Shown here: positions 34,655 through 47,124 of the stretch, piece by piece | How the letters are laid out: every line of letters starts with the position of its first letter | Numbering within the stretch: the first letter of the stretch is position 1 | DNA from: Ursus arctos | Taxonomy: Eukaryota > Chordata > Mammalia > Carnivora > Ursidae | Direction of reading: 5' to 3' | DNA: 64,000 nucleotides | Assembly (NCBI RefSeq): GCF_023065955.2 | Contig: NW_026622819.1 | Span: 1,066,501 to 1,130,500, forward strand | The notes under the pieces: model-generated | Told to the model about the DNA's origin: nothing | The model's input: the letters and a program-made list of their open reading frames with translations, nothing else | Databases searched by the model: none | Program-made: the position numbers and the translations under genes

Positions 34655-34910
34655 CGTGATGGTTAATTTAAGGGTCAACTTGACGGGATCGTGGGGTGGC
34701 CAGAGATTTGGCCAAACATTATCCTGGATGTGTCTTTGAGGCAGTTTCTGGAGGAGGTTAGCATTTGATCCTGGACTCCGGGAGGCAGACGGTCCTCCCC
34801 ATCTGGATGGCGTCTTCCAATCAGGGGAGGGTCTGCACCTGGCAGGCCCCGCCGGGCACGGGCTCACTTTCTCCATTTCTCACTCACCGCCACGTTGGCA
34901 GCTGGATGGC
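34655..34910 (+). repeat. Ancient interspersed repeat ('GTCAACTTGAC' family), copy 1
   Basis: GATGGTTAATTTAAGGGTCAACTTGACGGGATCGTGGGGTGGCCAGAGATTTGG, CATTATCCTGGATGTGTCTTTGAGGC, GAGGTTAGCATTTGATCC and CCAATCAGGGGAGGG belong to a widespread mammalian repeat with the order GTCAACTTGACTGG...GGATGAGATTAGCATTTGAATC...CATCCAATC. I recognise the family by its text but cannot give its database name with certainty. A second copy lies at 53105-53500. Confidence 0.75.
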
Positions 34911-34924
34911 AGGACTCGGGTTGT

Positions 34925-34985
34925 GTACCTGGCACAGTGCCCGGCCTGTAGTAAGAGAAGCCAATCTGCTGAATGAGTCTGACTG
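34925..34985 (+). repeat. MIR 3' end fragment, sense
   Basis: TACCTGGCACAGTGCCCGGCCTGTAGTAAG...CTGAATGAGTCTG resembles the MIR end (CCTGGCACAGTGCCTGGCACATAGTAAG...TGAATGAATGA). Confidence 0.6.
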
Positions 34986-36319
34986 GAGATAAGGAACGAT
35001 TCAGACATGCCTTCTACGTACGGTGGATGCTTGCTGGGAGTTACACTGAAACTTCGCTGTTGGGGCTTACTGGGGACCTGGCTTTAGTTAATGAAGAGTC
35101 TGAATTAGAGATTCTCTTTAAAAAACACAGGCTAGTTTCATCACATTAAGGAACAGATGGCAACAAAAAAAATCAATAACTAAGTGCTTCCAAGAAGAAT
35201 TCCTGCCAGGTCAGTTCTGATGAATAGATATGTTGGTCATTTATTTTATCATAGAAATTATTCACTCACAAACACAAGCTTTAAAAATCAGAATGGTTTG
35301 CTCACTCCACACTGTGATTGATTCCAACACTTACTTCGCGGGGCGTTTAACTCTATTGCTCTCAAGGACAGGCTGGGACCAGCAGCGTCTGAGAGATGAA
35401 GAGTCCCGGTCCCACTGGCTGTCTGTGTTCTACTGCTGGTGGTGTCGGGGGGTCTGCCTTGCAAACAATCACCCCCAGGCCGTTTTTAGGGCCCTGACAC
35501 CTGGGAGTTGCTGCTTGAGCCCATCTCCTGGTGGAATTGTGAGCATTTGAGCACAAGGGTTTTGCAGAAGGTTTATGGTGGGTGACAGGGATGAAAGTAT
35601 GAGGCTGGGAGGGGCTGCCAGGCAGGGAGCACTGCTGAGCACACCCGGGGATCTGGTTGACCCACTCGAGGGAGACATCAGCTGTCAGAATCCAACGGGC
35701 CCCCTGACTTCGTCTCTGGCCACAGCAGAAGCTGCATCTCCAATGACCCCCCACGGGCACCTGCGAGACCACTCACACCTCCGTGATCTGCTGTGAATGG
35801 CGACTCACCCACCTCCTGTCTCGTGGCCCCTCCAGGCCTTGCAGCATTGCTGGGGTCCTCCACTGCCTGTACAGAGCCGGGGACAGCTACTGCCCGCTGT
35901 GTCATAGACACGGTGTGACCATGTGCTCATGTGCCTGCTGACATCTCTGGAGCTGTGCTTCCCCAGAACCTCTGTGGCCTAGGGCTCATCCCCATCTTCT
36001 CCTGGTTTACAGACAGTTGCTGGGTAGAGGAGAGCCTGCCTGTGCCGTCTGGGGCCCGCCTCCCAGCCCTGCCTGTCCCCACCCGTCGCCCAGTGGGGGT
36101 GGCTTTCCTTCTTCCTTCACGTTCCCTCTTCTCCATATTCATTTGGTGTCCTTTTGGGTGAAGATGTTGTTAACCAAACCACAGTGAGATAATAAGGGGC
36201 TCTCGTGCTTTGGAAGTATTGATGAGACAGGCAAATGGAAAGGCACAAGGAACTAAAATTGACATGACTTTTCAAGGCCCATTATGGAGCCGCCTCTGTG
36301 CGCGGCAGTTCAGATAACC
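34986..36319. other. No gene recognised
   Basis: AT-rich 35060-35350, then GC-richer. No splice-supported exon or recognisable transposon. Confidence 0.45.
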
Positions 36320-38165
36320 ACAGGCTAACGGAAGTGAAACAGGATGACGAAAGCATTGCTTAATCCAAAAGAAGGAAAGTAAAGAGAAAATAAAGCAACA
36401 GAGAGCAGGTGTTAGAACAACGGAAATCAGAGCAGAAGAGTGGGTTGAAACTGAATTATGTCAGTCATTCTGTTTTACATTAATGTAAGTTGAATTAACA
36501 CTAGGAGTACTGGGCTTGAAAAGGTTATAAGAGAATAGAAATAAGTTGTACCATGTAAACTTTAACCAAAGAAAGCAGGTTAGCTGAGATAATATCAGGT
36601 TCAGTGGGCGTGGACGTGAGCAAGAGCTCTGGAAACAAAGAGGGACGATTCGCCAAGACAAGGACTCCATCCAGGGATGACTGAATAGTTTTGAACTTGA
36701 TGCATCTAACAGCTCAGAAATATGTGAGGCAGAAATCAACAAAACCAAACTAAAGAGTCAAATCCACAATCATAGTTGGATATTTGAATACACCTTTCCC
36801 AGTAATGGAGAACAATCAGAATAACTCAATTATCAAAATATGTCTAGTTGATGTCTGTGGGGTATCTCTCGCCAGCTTGTGGGATATATACTCTTGTTAA
36901 GTGGCTTTATTAACACTGATCATAGGCTGGCCCGTAAAACAAGTTTCAGTATATTTTAAAAATTGAAATAACAAAACATTCTCTGACTACAAGAGAATTA
37001 AGCTAAAAATCAATAGCAAAAACTCACCTCAAGAAACAACTCTCCAGATGTGTGGAAGTCAAGAGATACTCTTGCAAATAACGTTTGCATCAGAGAAGAA
37101 ATAAAAATTTAAAATGATTGAACTTTAAAAGTATTTGGAACTGAATGATGCAGAAAATAACAAAATTGCGGTTCACCTAATGCCACACTTCGAGGAAAAT
37201 TTATAGCCTTAAATGCATTAGGAAACAAGAGTGTTTGGAAGTAATAATCCAAGGATCTTTCTGGAAAAGTTAGAAAACAGAAAACAAATTCAAAATAAGC
37301 AGAAGGAAGTGAGCAATAAAACAAGACGGAAGTCAATGAAATCAAAGGCCCGGGCACCGTTCAACATTGAGAAACCCAATTAACCAAACTAATGCAAGAA
37401 GAAAAAGAAAACAGGGATGGCCTGTCTCTATTAAAGAAGCCTGATCTACACTTTGAAAGGAAATGTCACACCCACGGGAGCTCACTGCTGTCGTCCACCA
37501 AATGCTTAGGAAAGAAATAGCGCAAACAGTAAACAACTTCTCTCGGAGAACAGGAAAGGAGGAACAACTTCCCAGTTTTTTTTTTTTGCCACTCACACAA
37601 CCTTGCTAACAAAATCTCATGAAAATATGAGAGGAAAACCACAGACCAATTTTTCTCATGAACCAAGATGCAAAAAAACTTAGGAAACGTGGAAGAACTT
37701 TAAACGCGCATTACTAAGTGAAAGAAGGTGGTCTGAAGGGGCTGCGTGCTGTGTGATTCCAACCCTAGGCATTCTGAGAAAGGCAAAATGGTGGACACGG
37801 TAGAAAGATCAGCGGTGGCCAGGGGTCAGGGGATGGAGGCATGAAAAGGCAGAAAATGTAGGATTTTTAAGGCAATGAAAATACTCTGTGTAATAGCACG
37901 GTGGTGGATACGTGTCGTTCCACGTTTGTCCAAACCCACACCGTGTGCGACATGAAGAACCCTAATACACACGGCAGAGCGTGGTTAGCTGTAAAGGGCC
38001 TGGATTGGCTCATGCATCGTAACAATGAACCACATTCACGCAAGATGTTAGTAATACGGGAAACGGGCTGGTGGAGGTAGGGGAGAGGAGGGTGTGTATG
38101 GGAACACTGCATACTTTCTGCTCAGTTTTTCTGTGGACCTAAATATGTTTTAAAAAAGAAAATCT
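36320..38165 (+). mobile_element. L1M (LINE-1) 3' half with 3' UTR, sense, copy A
   Basis: Landmarks of L1 ORF2 appear in order: TTAATCCAAAAGAAGG (36360s), AAGAGGGACGATTCGCCAAG (36640s), CAAATCCACAATCATAGTTGG (36760s, endonuclease region), GGCCCGTAAAACAAGTTTCAGTA (36930s), GAATTAAGCTAAAAATCAATAG and GGAAAATTTATAGCCTTAAATGCATT (37190s). There is then a jump to the L1M 3' UTR from about 37715 (GTGAAAGAAGGTGGTCTGAAGG, ATGAAAATACTCTGTG, ATACGTGTCGTTCCACG, TACTTTCTGCTCAGTTTTTCTGTGGACCTAAA). Most of the reverse transcriptase is missing between 37600 and 37715, and the frame is broken throughout. AT-rich against its GC-rich neighbours. Confidence 0.85.
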
Positions 38166-38169
38166 ATAA

Positions 38170-39150
38170 ATTATTTTAAAATCTGTTGTATTTCTATGTA
38201 TTAGCCACAATTAGAAGAAGTTTTTAAATGCTTACACACCCACCAAAAAATAATAAAATAACCGAGAACAAAATCAGATCAAAGATGTATGGAGTCTCTT
38301 CAAAAATTTACACAACATTATTCAGAGAAAATGTAGAAGTCCTAAAGGGTGGATATACCATGGTCATGGATGGGACGCCTCGTATTTAAAGACGTTAATT
38401 CTCTCCAAGGTGCAGTCCAGATGGGAATCTCAGCAGGTTGCCTGTGTGTGTGGACATTGAGAAACCATTTCTAAAATGTCTAGGGAAATACAAGGAGTCA
38501 GTAATAGACAATATAACCTTGAGGAAGGACAAAGTAGGAGCAGTGCTGATACTGGAAATGGGACTTATTTTGAAGCTGCAACAAGGACCATTGTGGGCTC
38601 TTGAAGGAAAGTGGGAAGAAACAGGGGCTGCAGAAACAAATGTGCACATAGAGACACTTGACTTACACCCACACGGTGCTCAGCCCCAGGTGTGCACTGG
38701 GCACAGTGTGTACGTGCGTTCACCAAAACACGGGAGTCGGGACACTCACAGCCTCAACCTGGAGCCTCCCCAAGTGCCGTTGGTAACCGGGCGGGTACAC
38801 GGAGGTGGTGTGTTTGCACAGCAGAACCCAATAAACGTTAATGATAAGCCTGCAGACATGCACGGCTGCAGGGAAGACCCTCCGAAGCGAGGGGCGGCAT
38901 CGGGAGGAAGGGCCGCGGGTGCGCCCCAAGCTCTGCCGTGTGCTTGGCGGAGCTCAGCGGTGGTGTCGAGGGGGGACACGGTCCCTGCGGGGGCCGGGGA
39001 ACAGCTGCACGGGGGTGAGGGGTGCTGTCAGCGTTCTGGTTCTGACCTGAGTTCTGGTTACGTTGGTAAGGACACAAATGGCCACTATTTGTCACATGTC
39101 ATAAAGGTTTTCTTAAAAATGCAATATTTTAAAAACAGTTGCACTTCCAT
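38170..39150 (+). mobile_element. L1M (LINE-1) 3' part with 3' UTR, sense, copy B
   Basis: This piece starts again inside ORF2 right after copy A. The order is CTGTTGTATTTCTATGTATTAGCC, CATGGTCATGGATGGGACGCCTCGTATTTAAAGACG, TAACCTTGAGGAAGGACAAAG and CAGCCTCAACCTGGAGCCTCCCCAAGTGCCGTTGG. It then enters a 3' UTR (CTGTCAGCGTTCTGGTTCTGACCTGAGTTCTGGTTACG, ATAAAGGTTTTCTTAAAAATGC). It therefore repeats a region downstream of the ORF2 text in copy A and has its own end. It is decayed and contains a CpG-bearing GC-rich insert at 38640-39010. Confidence 0.75.
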
Positions 39151-42100
39151 GCCCTCCTACCACCTAATAAGCATTTCGAAACCTGCCATTACTTTAAAAT
39201 CGCTGTGATTTCAAAGTACTCTGGGTGGAAGTGAACCTGTTTCAATCGATAGCATTATTTGCTAAGCTCTGAATCAATATTGTCTCTCTGCTTGAACAAG
39301 CTCCCGGGTGTCGGGGGCAGATCGGTTGATGAGGTTGCGCGTGGCAAACACCTGCTCCCACGTGACATGGGGACCACGTTTGCCCAAACAGCGGCCCCTC
39401 CGTGGGACCCACGGGGAGCCGGGAGGGCGTGACGGTGAGACCTGTCCGTGGCCCCAACCTGCAGCAAACCTTTGTGAGTTTTTGACAACTTCACCTCCAT
39501 TTTCTGCAGAACACAACCCAGAGTTTCTGAAAATACAGCCAAATTGTTTTATCTTTTGAACACTTCTTCATCCGGCTGAGTGCGGTCACACAGGCTCCCG
39601 CGCATAACCACGGGACGGGCGGGCACAAGAGGCCAGTTGTATTCTTTCCCCAGTTTTTAGTTATTCAGTCATAACAAGACGTTCAAAGTGGACAGCACAG
39701 GACAAAGCTGTGTGTGCACACAGGTCCTGTCCTGACGATGGGGCAGACTCCTCACCAGCGGCTCATCCCTGGACCCGTGCAGGTGGCTGTGGGATCTTCG
39801 CCCTATCGATAACCTGGCCAGAGAGAAAGAAGGAGCCCTCGGCTCCCTTGGGATGCCCTGTCTCTCAAATACCAGGGACTGTTCCCTCTCTTGAACCGTC
39901 AGCATGGTCTGCCCTCCCTCTCCTCCAGGCTTCATCCCCCGGGTTGCCTCCTCTGTGGACATGTCAGCCTTGGCCACGAGGCCTGGAGATCCATGAAGGC
40001 AGAGTTTTGGCCAGGGTGGGGGCCCAGGAGGTGACGGATGGAAGAAATGGAGGGAGAAAGGGACGGAAGGAGACTCTGTCCCAGGACGGGTCCTGTGGGG
40101 ATTCAGTGGCATTGAATGTTTCATTTAGACCTGGCTGATCTTTGCACAGAAGGGGCCAGACTCTGGGTTAGCCCCAGTGAGCATGGGCGTTAGCTGCCCA
40201 CGGAGGGTGTTTGGGCACTGGTGGCCGCCTCCAGCTGCTTCCCCCAGCCAGGCCCGTGTTTCCGGCCAGACCTCGGCCCCGGCTCTGCTTTCCCCCTGGA
40301 CATGATCCTAGGTCCAGGCTTTCGCCACTGCATCTGGCCTGCTCCTGCCAAAACCCGGAGGGCGTGGGCACTGCTGGCAATGGGGTTAGGAGCAGGCCAG
40401 TGCTGGCCAGTGTCCTGAGGTCGGGGCAGTTCCCGGCCCTTGAGCTCTGTCTCAATACGGGATTGGCTCTGTTTGGGAGAAAGGATGGGGCCATGGCCAT
40501 GTCTGCTCTTTTCTGTAATGGTTCCACGAGGATAATTCCAGCGTAACAGAGGGTAGGAAAGTGGGGGTGCTGGGTACCAGGAAGCCACTATCTACATTTT
40601 AAATTTAATTCCAAGTGCCCAAGAGAATGTTCACCCCCAGCAACACTGAGAGGAGAGCCTGTAGCTGGAACCGCGAGTACTCGCTTCAGCTGCAGTGTGG
40701 AAAACTAGATGGAGCAAGAGCTTATAGAAACAACACCTGCTGGATGGCCCTGACTTGGCTGCTGGGGCAGCTCAGGTCAGGCAGGGACCTGCCCCTTCAT
40801 TCTGTGGCCTTGTCATCCTCAACTGGCCGGTTGGCTCCGTGTTCAAGATGCAGCCCACATGTCCCTCCAGAAACCAGCCAATAAAAAGGAAGAAGGTGCA
40901 TCCCCCTTCCTAAGGACACTCGCCTGGAGACACACATTCTTCCTTTCTGTCTCGAGCCCCTGCCCGGGACCCAGCCCCGTGGCCGAGTACATGCAAGGAG
41001 GCTAGGACATGAACTTGTCCAACTAAACATTGGGATTCTTTTGTAGGGGACAAGGAGGGACGCACGTTGCTGGACAATTGGGGGTTTGCCACAGATCCAT
41101 TCTCCCCTGCGTCCAAGAGAAGACCCAATGATTGCAATCTGAGCTATGAAAAATTGAGCATTTCCATTCATGAACGTTGTATAGCTGTCCAGTTATTTAA
41201 GTGCTCATGTCTTAGAACTTAGTTTTTCTGTCATGTTTCACTGATACACAGAAAAAACAAAATTCATGAACTGAAACCAAAGGGACCAGAAGGTGACTCC
41301 TGTTTTATGAATGAGGGAGGATGTGGCTAGGTGACAGGTGCCGTGTAGCCGCTGCTCACTTCAGAGAGGACGGACATCCACGCTATCCATGCTGCTGGCT
41401 GCCACCTGTCCTCTGTGACTTGGGGCTGGCCAGGGTCTCGTCTTCCTGGCTCACACTTGTCACACACAGGTGTGTTTCTACTTCCAAGGCCTCAAGGTGG
41501 CCATTTGGGCAATGCCCAGAGACACACATCGACAGGGACACGAGCTTTATGAATTTCGTAATAAAAGAAAAGCAAACACTAGGGATATGTGAAACAAGAA
41601 CCACAGATGAGAACATATTGTCTGAAGATCAGCTCTTCCCCTCCACGGATTACCTCCCACCTCTGTGGGGAGCCTGCTGGTAGGACCTCGACATTTGGAG
41701 CAGACGTTTGTCATTTGCCTCTTGTGATTGCGTAGCCCAGCCCTGAGGGCTCATGGCACAGGTGTCCCCAGGTGGAAACCAGGACGGCAGAGGCTTGCTC
41801 TGCACATCCTGGTGGCCTGGGATTCCTGGACCCCACTGCTTGGTTCCTGTGGGTCAGAGGTCAGTGGAGGTCAGACAGGAGATCCAATAAAGGTAACACC
41901 TGGCCAGCCAGGGAAGGACCCAGTGGTGGCCGGGCGCGTCGGCTCCCTAGAGACCCTATGCCCTCGTTAGCTGCCTTCCTGCTGCATGGCTGGGGTCCCA
42001 CAGGTGAGGGGTCCTGGAGTTGTCATATTTTTGTGGCTTTTATTCCTTACATTCACGATGTACCCCTCCCTGTGCCCTGCCAGGTCACCTGCGGTCTGGA

Positions 42101-42499
42101 CCCCATGTGCACCAAGTCCAGGAAGCCCCCACCCAGGGGCTCCTGCCACGAAGCGTCCTGCGTGGCTTGGGGCTTTCCAGGCCTCAGGTCCTGGGCCCCA
42201 CACACACCAAGATCTGGGTGCAGAGCAGAACCCATTTCAGGGAAGGTGGCCAGGTCACTGGGGGATCCAGCGGCTAAGGCAGGACCCCTGTCCAAGCTGC
42301 TTCTGGATCCAGTCCTTGGCTGGCTTCTGGCCTCCCTGTCCTCATGCACAGCTAAACCTCACTGTCCAGCCTTCCCGGAAACTGGTGGCTGATGTCCTTC
42401 CAACGGTTCCAGGCTTCTGAGTCTGGGCTGAGTCGTCCTTCTGCGGCTCACAGCTGGCAGCTGACAGGCACAGCTGTCATGAAACCTTGCACACCCTCA
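39151..42499. other. No gene recognised
   Basis: Mixed-composition sequence, AT-richer at 41170-41310 and 41540-41640. Frames overlap on both strands; none combines an acceptor, a donor and protein-like coding. Confidence 0.45.
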
Positions 42500-42870
42500 C
42501 TGTGGTGGGCTGTGAACCGCTGCCACGTCCACGTCCTGATGCCTGGAAACTGTGAAGGTGACCTTTCTTTAAATAGATTCAGCAGATGTGATTAGTTAGG
42601 GATCTTGAGAGAGGAGATTATCCTGGATTACCCCGTTGGCCCTAAATCCATCCCGAGAGCCCTCATGAGAGGGAGGCAGAGGAGATCAGCTGCACCCACG
42701 GGGGAGGCCACGTGACGACGGAGGCAGGGACCAGAGGGACGTGGCCACAGCCCAGGGACGCCTGGGGCACCAGGAGCTGGAAGAGGCAGCAAGGACCCTC
42801 CCGGACCCTCTGGGGGGATCGGGATCTCGACGTCAGAACTCTGGCCTCCAGGCTGGGAGAAGACGCATCT
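42500..42870 (+). mobile_element. MLT1-type MaLR LTR, sense
   Basis: GTGAAGGTGACCTTTCTTTAAATAG, GCAGATGTGATTAGTTAGGGATCTTGAGAGAGGAGATTATCCTGGATTACC, CCCTAAATCC, CCTCATGAGAGGGAGGCAG, CACGTGACGACGGAGGCAG and GAACTCTGGCCTCCAG form the typical sense order of an old MaLR LTR. It is ancient and noncoding. Confidence 0.8.
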
Positions 42871-43574
42871 CTGTGGCGTGGGTGGTTCTGGCTCAGGGTG
42901 TCTGTGGTGGAGGCCGGATGCCAGCTGGGCTGGAAGAGGGGGTGGGGATGGGAGCAGCCGAGGGCTCCCCAAACGCCCGTGCAGGCGTCCGCACTCCTCC
43001 CGGGCTGGCTTCCTCGGTGCCCCCGGTCGCTGGTCCGCACATTTGTCCAGGATCTCGCAGGCCGTGTGCTTTTCCACTTGTAGGTCGTACTGAAGCGTGC
43101 TGACGTCCAGACGGTCACGCGCATGGATCATCAGTGCTCCGCTCGCTTCCTGGCCACACGTGGGCCTGCGCGGTCACCCCCGGGCTCCCTGCCTCACCGC
43201 AGCAAGCAACACCCTGCTGTCGTACTGGCTCACACTGGGTCAGCCTGCCGGCCGGTGGGCTCACACACACACGCACATGGCACGTAGTCAGCCTCCCTGG
43301 GGCCACCTAGTCCTTGCCTCCTGCCGTTCACGCCCGCGGGACCCTCCCACACGGAGCAGGGCAACCTCTGTGGCCAGTGTGGGGATGGCTTGGCAGCCCC
43401 CCGGGGGGGGGTCTCCACGGTGGGGAACCGAAGCCCCCGCCCCCAGAGCCCGCGGGTGCGCTCTCCCGGAGCAGGTCTGCTGGCCCTGTCTGGCCTTTGG
43501 ACGACCACGGCCCTGACCAGCACCTGCCCTGCAGCCTTGCGAGGGACACCGAGCCAACACCCCCAAGGCAGGTC
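42871..43574. other. No gene recognised
   Basis: GC-rich interval between two LTR pieces; a G-run at 43402-43411 lies within CCCCCGGGGGGGGGTC. It may be internal or inserted sequence, but I cannot assign it. Confidence 0.4.
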
Positions 43575-43665
43575 ACCGGAATTCCTGACCCACAGAAACC
43601 TTGTGAGATAATTAATGTTTATTGCTGTTTTGAGCCACTTTGGGGCAGTTAACTAACAGTCAGGA
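43575..43665 (+). mobile_element. MaLR-type LTR 3' end, sense
   Basis: AATTCCTGACCCACAGAAACCTTGTGAGATAATTAATGTTTATTGCTGTTTTGAGCCACTTTGGGGCAGTT is the typical 3' terminus of MLT1/MaLR LTRs, with the AATAAA-like signal mutated to AATTAA. It could be the end of a second LTR or of a disrupted one that starts at 42500. Confidence 0.7.
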
Positions 43666-43739
43666 GCACGGTCTCAACGTGCCATCTGTGTGATGCGTGA
43701 GGCGGCTGCTGTCCATACTTCTCCTTGCTGTCCGCCTTC

Positions 43740-44000
43740 CGCTGCCCTCCTGGGCTGCGTTCAGGGTTTGGCTGTCACGGGCGACGCTGCTACGGACATT
43801 CTGCTGTAGCCTTCCTCCTTCTTGGCTGAGCACCTAGGGGGGAACGGATGGGCTCCCCGTCAGGGACAAAGAAGCAAGCAGCTCACCCCCCAAAGCGGAC
43901 GCACCGCGTGACGCTCCCACCACCGGCGAGAGTTCTCATGCACATGCGGTGTTGCCCGTCTTGAGCTGTGGCCATTCTGTGGGCCGTGTGTAGCAGGACT
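43740..44000 (-). mobile_element. L1 (LINE-1) ORF2 fragment, antisense
   Basis: GACGCTGCTACGGACATTC, GAGCACCTAGGGGGGAACGGATGGG, CAAAGCGGACGCACCGCGTGACGCTCCCACCACCGGCGAGAG and GTGGCCATTCTGTGGG match the antisense L1 order (AATGCTGCTATGAACAT..., CCTAGGAGTGGAATTGCTGGG..., CCAAAGTGGCTGCACCATTTTACATTCCCACCAGCAATG..., AGCCATTCTAGTGGG). Unusually, many sites carry CpG in place of TpG/CpA. Confidence 0.65.
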
Positions 44001-47000
44001 GTGCTGGGGAGGAGGCGGGTTCCACGGGCAGCAGACGGGCAGCCTCTGGCGGCAGCGATGCCCCAGCAGGGCCGCCACGGGGCTCCTGCTACTTTTACCC
44101 TGAAATTCCCCGCTGGGAGGATGTGGGACAGGAAACAGTGTAGAGTCGTGGGCTGGGGGCCGTGGGGGGTTGGCTCAGCAGGTGCTCGGTGGGCAGGCGG
44201 GGTGTGACATCGGACCATGGCGGGTGAGGAGCGGGGCACTGTGAGAACTCAGGGCCGAGGACACGGCCGTTCCCCTGCGAGGCTGGCTGCGGGCGCCGCA
44301 CGGAGGGGGCGGGCGTGAGGAGAACAGGGCACCGGGGCCCGGGGCTTCCTTAGTTCCTAGCAGCCCAGGGACACTTCGTGACGGGGTCCTCCGCACGGAT
44401 CCGCCCGTGGAAGACACAGTTGTCTCCAAGGGAGGAGAAGAAACATGGCGTTTTAGTGAGACTGTAATAGCAACAAAATTATGTTCTGAATTACCTAAAG
44501 ATCGTTTCCCTGATTACTGGGACTCATTCAGTAACTATCACGTACACAAAACAAAAGGAAGACTTGTACCGAGCTGTTCCTGCAGCATTTGAGGTGCCTG
44601 TGGTTTAGCGAGCGCCGGGCGTGCGACGTGATGCTTGGCTACGATCTCACTGAGGGGCTCGGCGAGTGCTCGAGAGTTTCCTGGTTACAAAATTTGGCCA
44701 TGAGCGTCTTCCTGTGTGAACCCGGTGGCACTTGTGATCGTTTCTACAGTAAAGCGGCAGAAGGAATGACGAGTCAGAGCACGCTAACATTCGGGGCTTC
44801 TGGAACGGGCGAGTTTTACAAATCACGGTCTATTTCAGATGGAGACCGTTGGACCCGGGGGCTTCTTCAAGGTGATGTCCCAGCCGGTAGAACTTCCCGT
44901 CACCATCAGCCGAGCCCCATGTGTGCGGGGCCACCGACGTACCGATCCAGGGAGCAAGTGGACAATAATGAGGCCGGAAGGTTCCGAAGCCTCATCTTTG
45001 CAGAGGGCGCTGTGTGATTCTCCAGCAGACTCACTTTCAGGGCCGAGAGCAGTTGTGTCTGTGGCGGGAGGCGTTGGTGCCACGGCCTGACATTTTCACC
45101 TGCCCTCCCACTCGTTCGCCCCAAGCATCAGCCGTGGTCAGCTTAAGACATAGATGCAATCAGACTAAGTGGCTAGCTCAAGGCCATTCACGCGTTTTGC
45201 CTACGACTCTTCAGGGCATTGGAAACTTACAAGGCGTTTTAATGTGGATTCAAAGCCCAGCATTCTCTCTGCCAGACAAGGATGCCCTCTGTCCCCTGAT
45301 GCTCCGACCCTACTCCTCTGGTCCCCAACACTCTCTGGCTCTTCACGAATGTCTGATTTTTCTAAGTAACAAGTATTCACAGTAATTTGGAACCAAACAG
45401 TGGCTGTTTGCGACTCCGGTCAGCAGACCTCATCCAGAGTGGCGTGATGCTTTCCTGTAGAATGGGTTAGTTTTCAAGGAGAGAGAGCATTCTGTTCTGA
45501 TGGTCCCTGTTGTGAGTCACCAGGCAGGAAGCAGGCGGCAGGTGACAGAAAGCAGCGTGGACAGGATGTGAGGGCCGCAGCCCCTGTCATCCCTGGAAGG
45601 TGAGGCCTGAGCCGGGGCCCTGGTGGTGACCCTACAGGCCCCAAATGTCCCTCCGAGAGACAGGCTGTCCTGTCTTCCTAGGGCTGTCCTGGTTTTCGCA
45701 TGAAGTCCTGCGTTCCGGGACCGCTCCCCGTCCGGTGCAGTGGGATGGTGGGTCCTGCTAGCTCAGAGCCAGCCCCCTGTCTCAGGGGGAGAAAAGCATT
45801 GCCTCCTCTGTCGTTGGGACCGCCGTGCTGGTGCTCAGCAGCGTCCAGGGTGGTCAAGTTGAGGTGAAGGCCAGTCTCCAAGAAGCCTTAGAAGGCAAAA
45901 TTCTGGAACCAGAGTTGAGTGGCTTTTAATCAGCCTGAAACCAAGAGGGAGTCACTCGCTGTGTCAAATACTCTGAAACCCAAGTGGCCTCATTTGGGGG
46001 ACAGGAAGGATGCTCTTCCTTGCCTGGAGGGGTCATGCTGGCTACAGGGTAGGTCTTTCTCAGGGCAAGACCCCGCATCCCCCTGTTCTGTCCCCAGATC
46101 TTTGCAAAGGGGAGAAACACAGCCTTTCTTGACCCCACGCGGGGCAGTGGTGTGTGGATGCCCACGTTCTCCCAGGCTACTCTGTCCACGGGATGTGGCC
46201 CCCAACACATGTGACCCAGACAGCAGGTATCACAGCTCTGCTGACGGACGATTCCAGACACACTTCTCACCCCAAAGCTCTGTATTATAGAGACATCACT
46301 ATTGATCTGATGTTTACAGACTCTAGGCAATCAACGTGTGATATTAAACTGTCACAAGAGACACCTGCATCCCCCACCCCCGAAAATTCACACCTGCAAC
46401 GTGTCTTAGAGAACAGAATAAGTAGACAGAAGTCAGACAGCAGACCCCTCGGCAGGCCGCCTGCCTCTGAAAGGACCTACATTGTCCTGGACTCGAATTT
46501 TCTTCCTAAAACCTTGCAGATACAATGTTGGGTTAAAGTCAGACATAACCGGGCTCACGTGGAGACGGGCAAATGTGAATAGAGAGCGAGAACAGCAACC
46601 AAACGTCCACATGTGCTTGGAACACAGGGGTTCCCGGGCACAGATCTCGAGGTGACGTTTGTGACATTGCTCAAGGATACAGAACACAAAAAAGGCGAGA
46701 TGAAGACCCGCAGCAGAGAAACGAAACCACGACAGAAGAAATTCCAGAACAAAAAATCACAAGAAGCAAAATGTGTGGACTCAGCGGGTGTGTTCAGCAC
46801 AGTTTCAACACAGCTGGGAAAACACTGATGAACGGACGCTGCCAGAGGGAGTCACAGAGAGAGGATGCACGGCGTCAAGTCACTGGGCTCCGTAAAGCGG
46901 GGGCGAGCGCCGGACCAGCGTTTGCAGAGAGGACTCCCAGGTTTGGGGAATGATGAGGGAGGTGCTGGCTCCTGGCTCTCTCGCACTTTCCACACGTCGT

Positions 47001-47124
47001 CAGCGCAGACACGTCCCCACGCTCCCCGCGCTGCTCAGACCCCAGCTTCCTGGTGGGACGTGGGAGGGTTGGGGAGGCCATGGGCGCCTACGAATCCATC
47101 CTTGTTTGTGCTGCCAGTGATGGC
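44001..47124. other. No gene recognised
   Basis: 44430-44560 is AT-rich and 44600-45090 is CpG-containing and open on both strands. I cannot assign either to a gene or transposon family. 46300-46900 has L1/HAL1-like base composition but no landmark I trust. Confidence 0.4.

Noticed and set aside
36320..39150. Protein-coding gene in the AT-rich island
   Set aside because: The order of landmarks is that of degenerate L1 ORF2 and 3' UTR; frames are broken everywhere.
42500..43665. Complete MaLR provirus-like element between two LTR pieces
   Set aside because: The second piece is only about 90 bp of a 3' end, and the intervening sequence shows no recognisable internal region. Two separate fragments are as likely.
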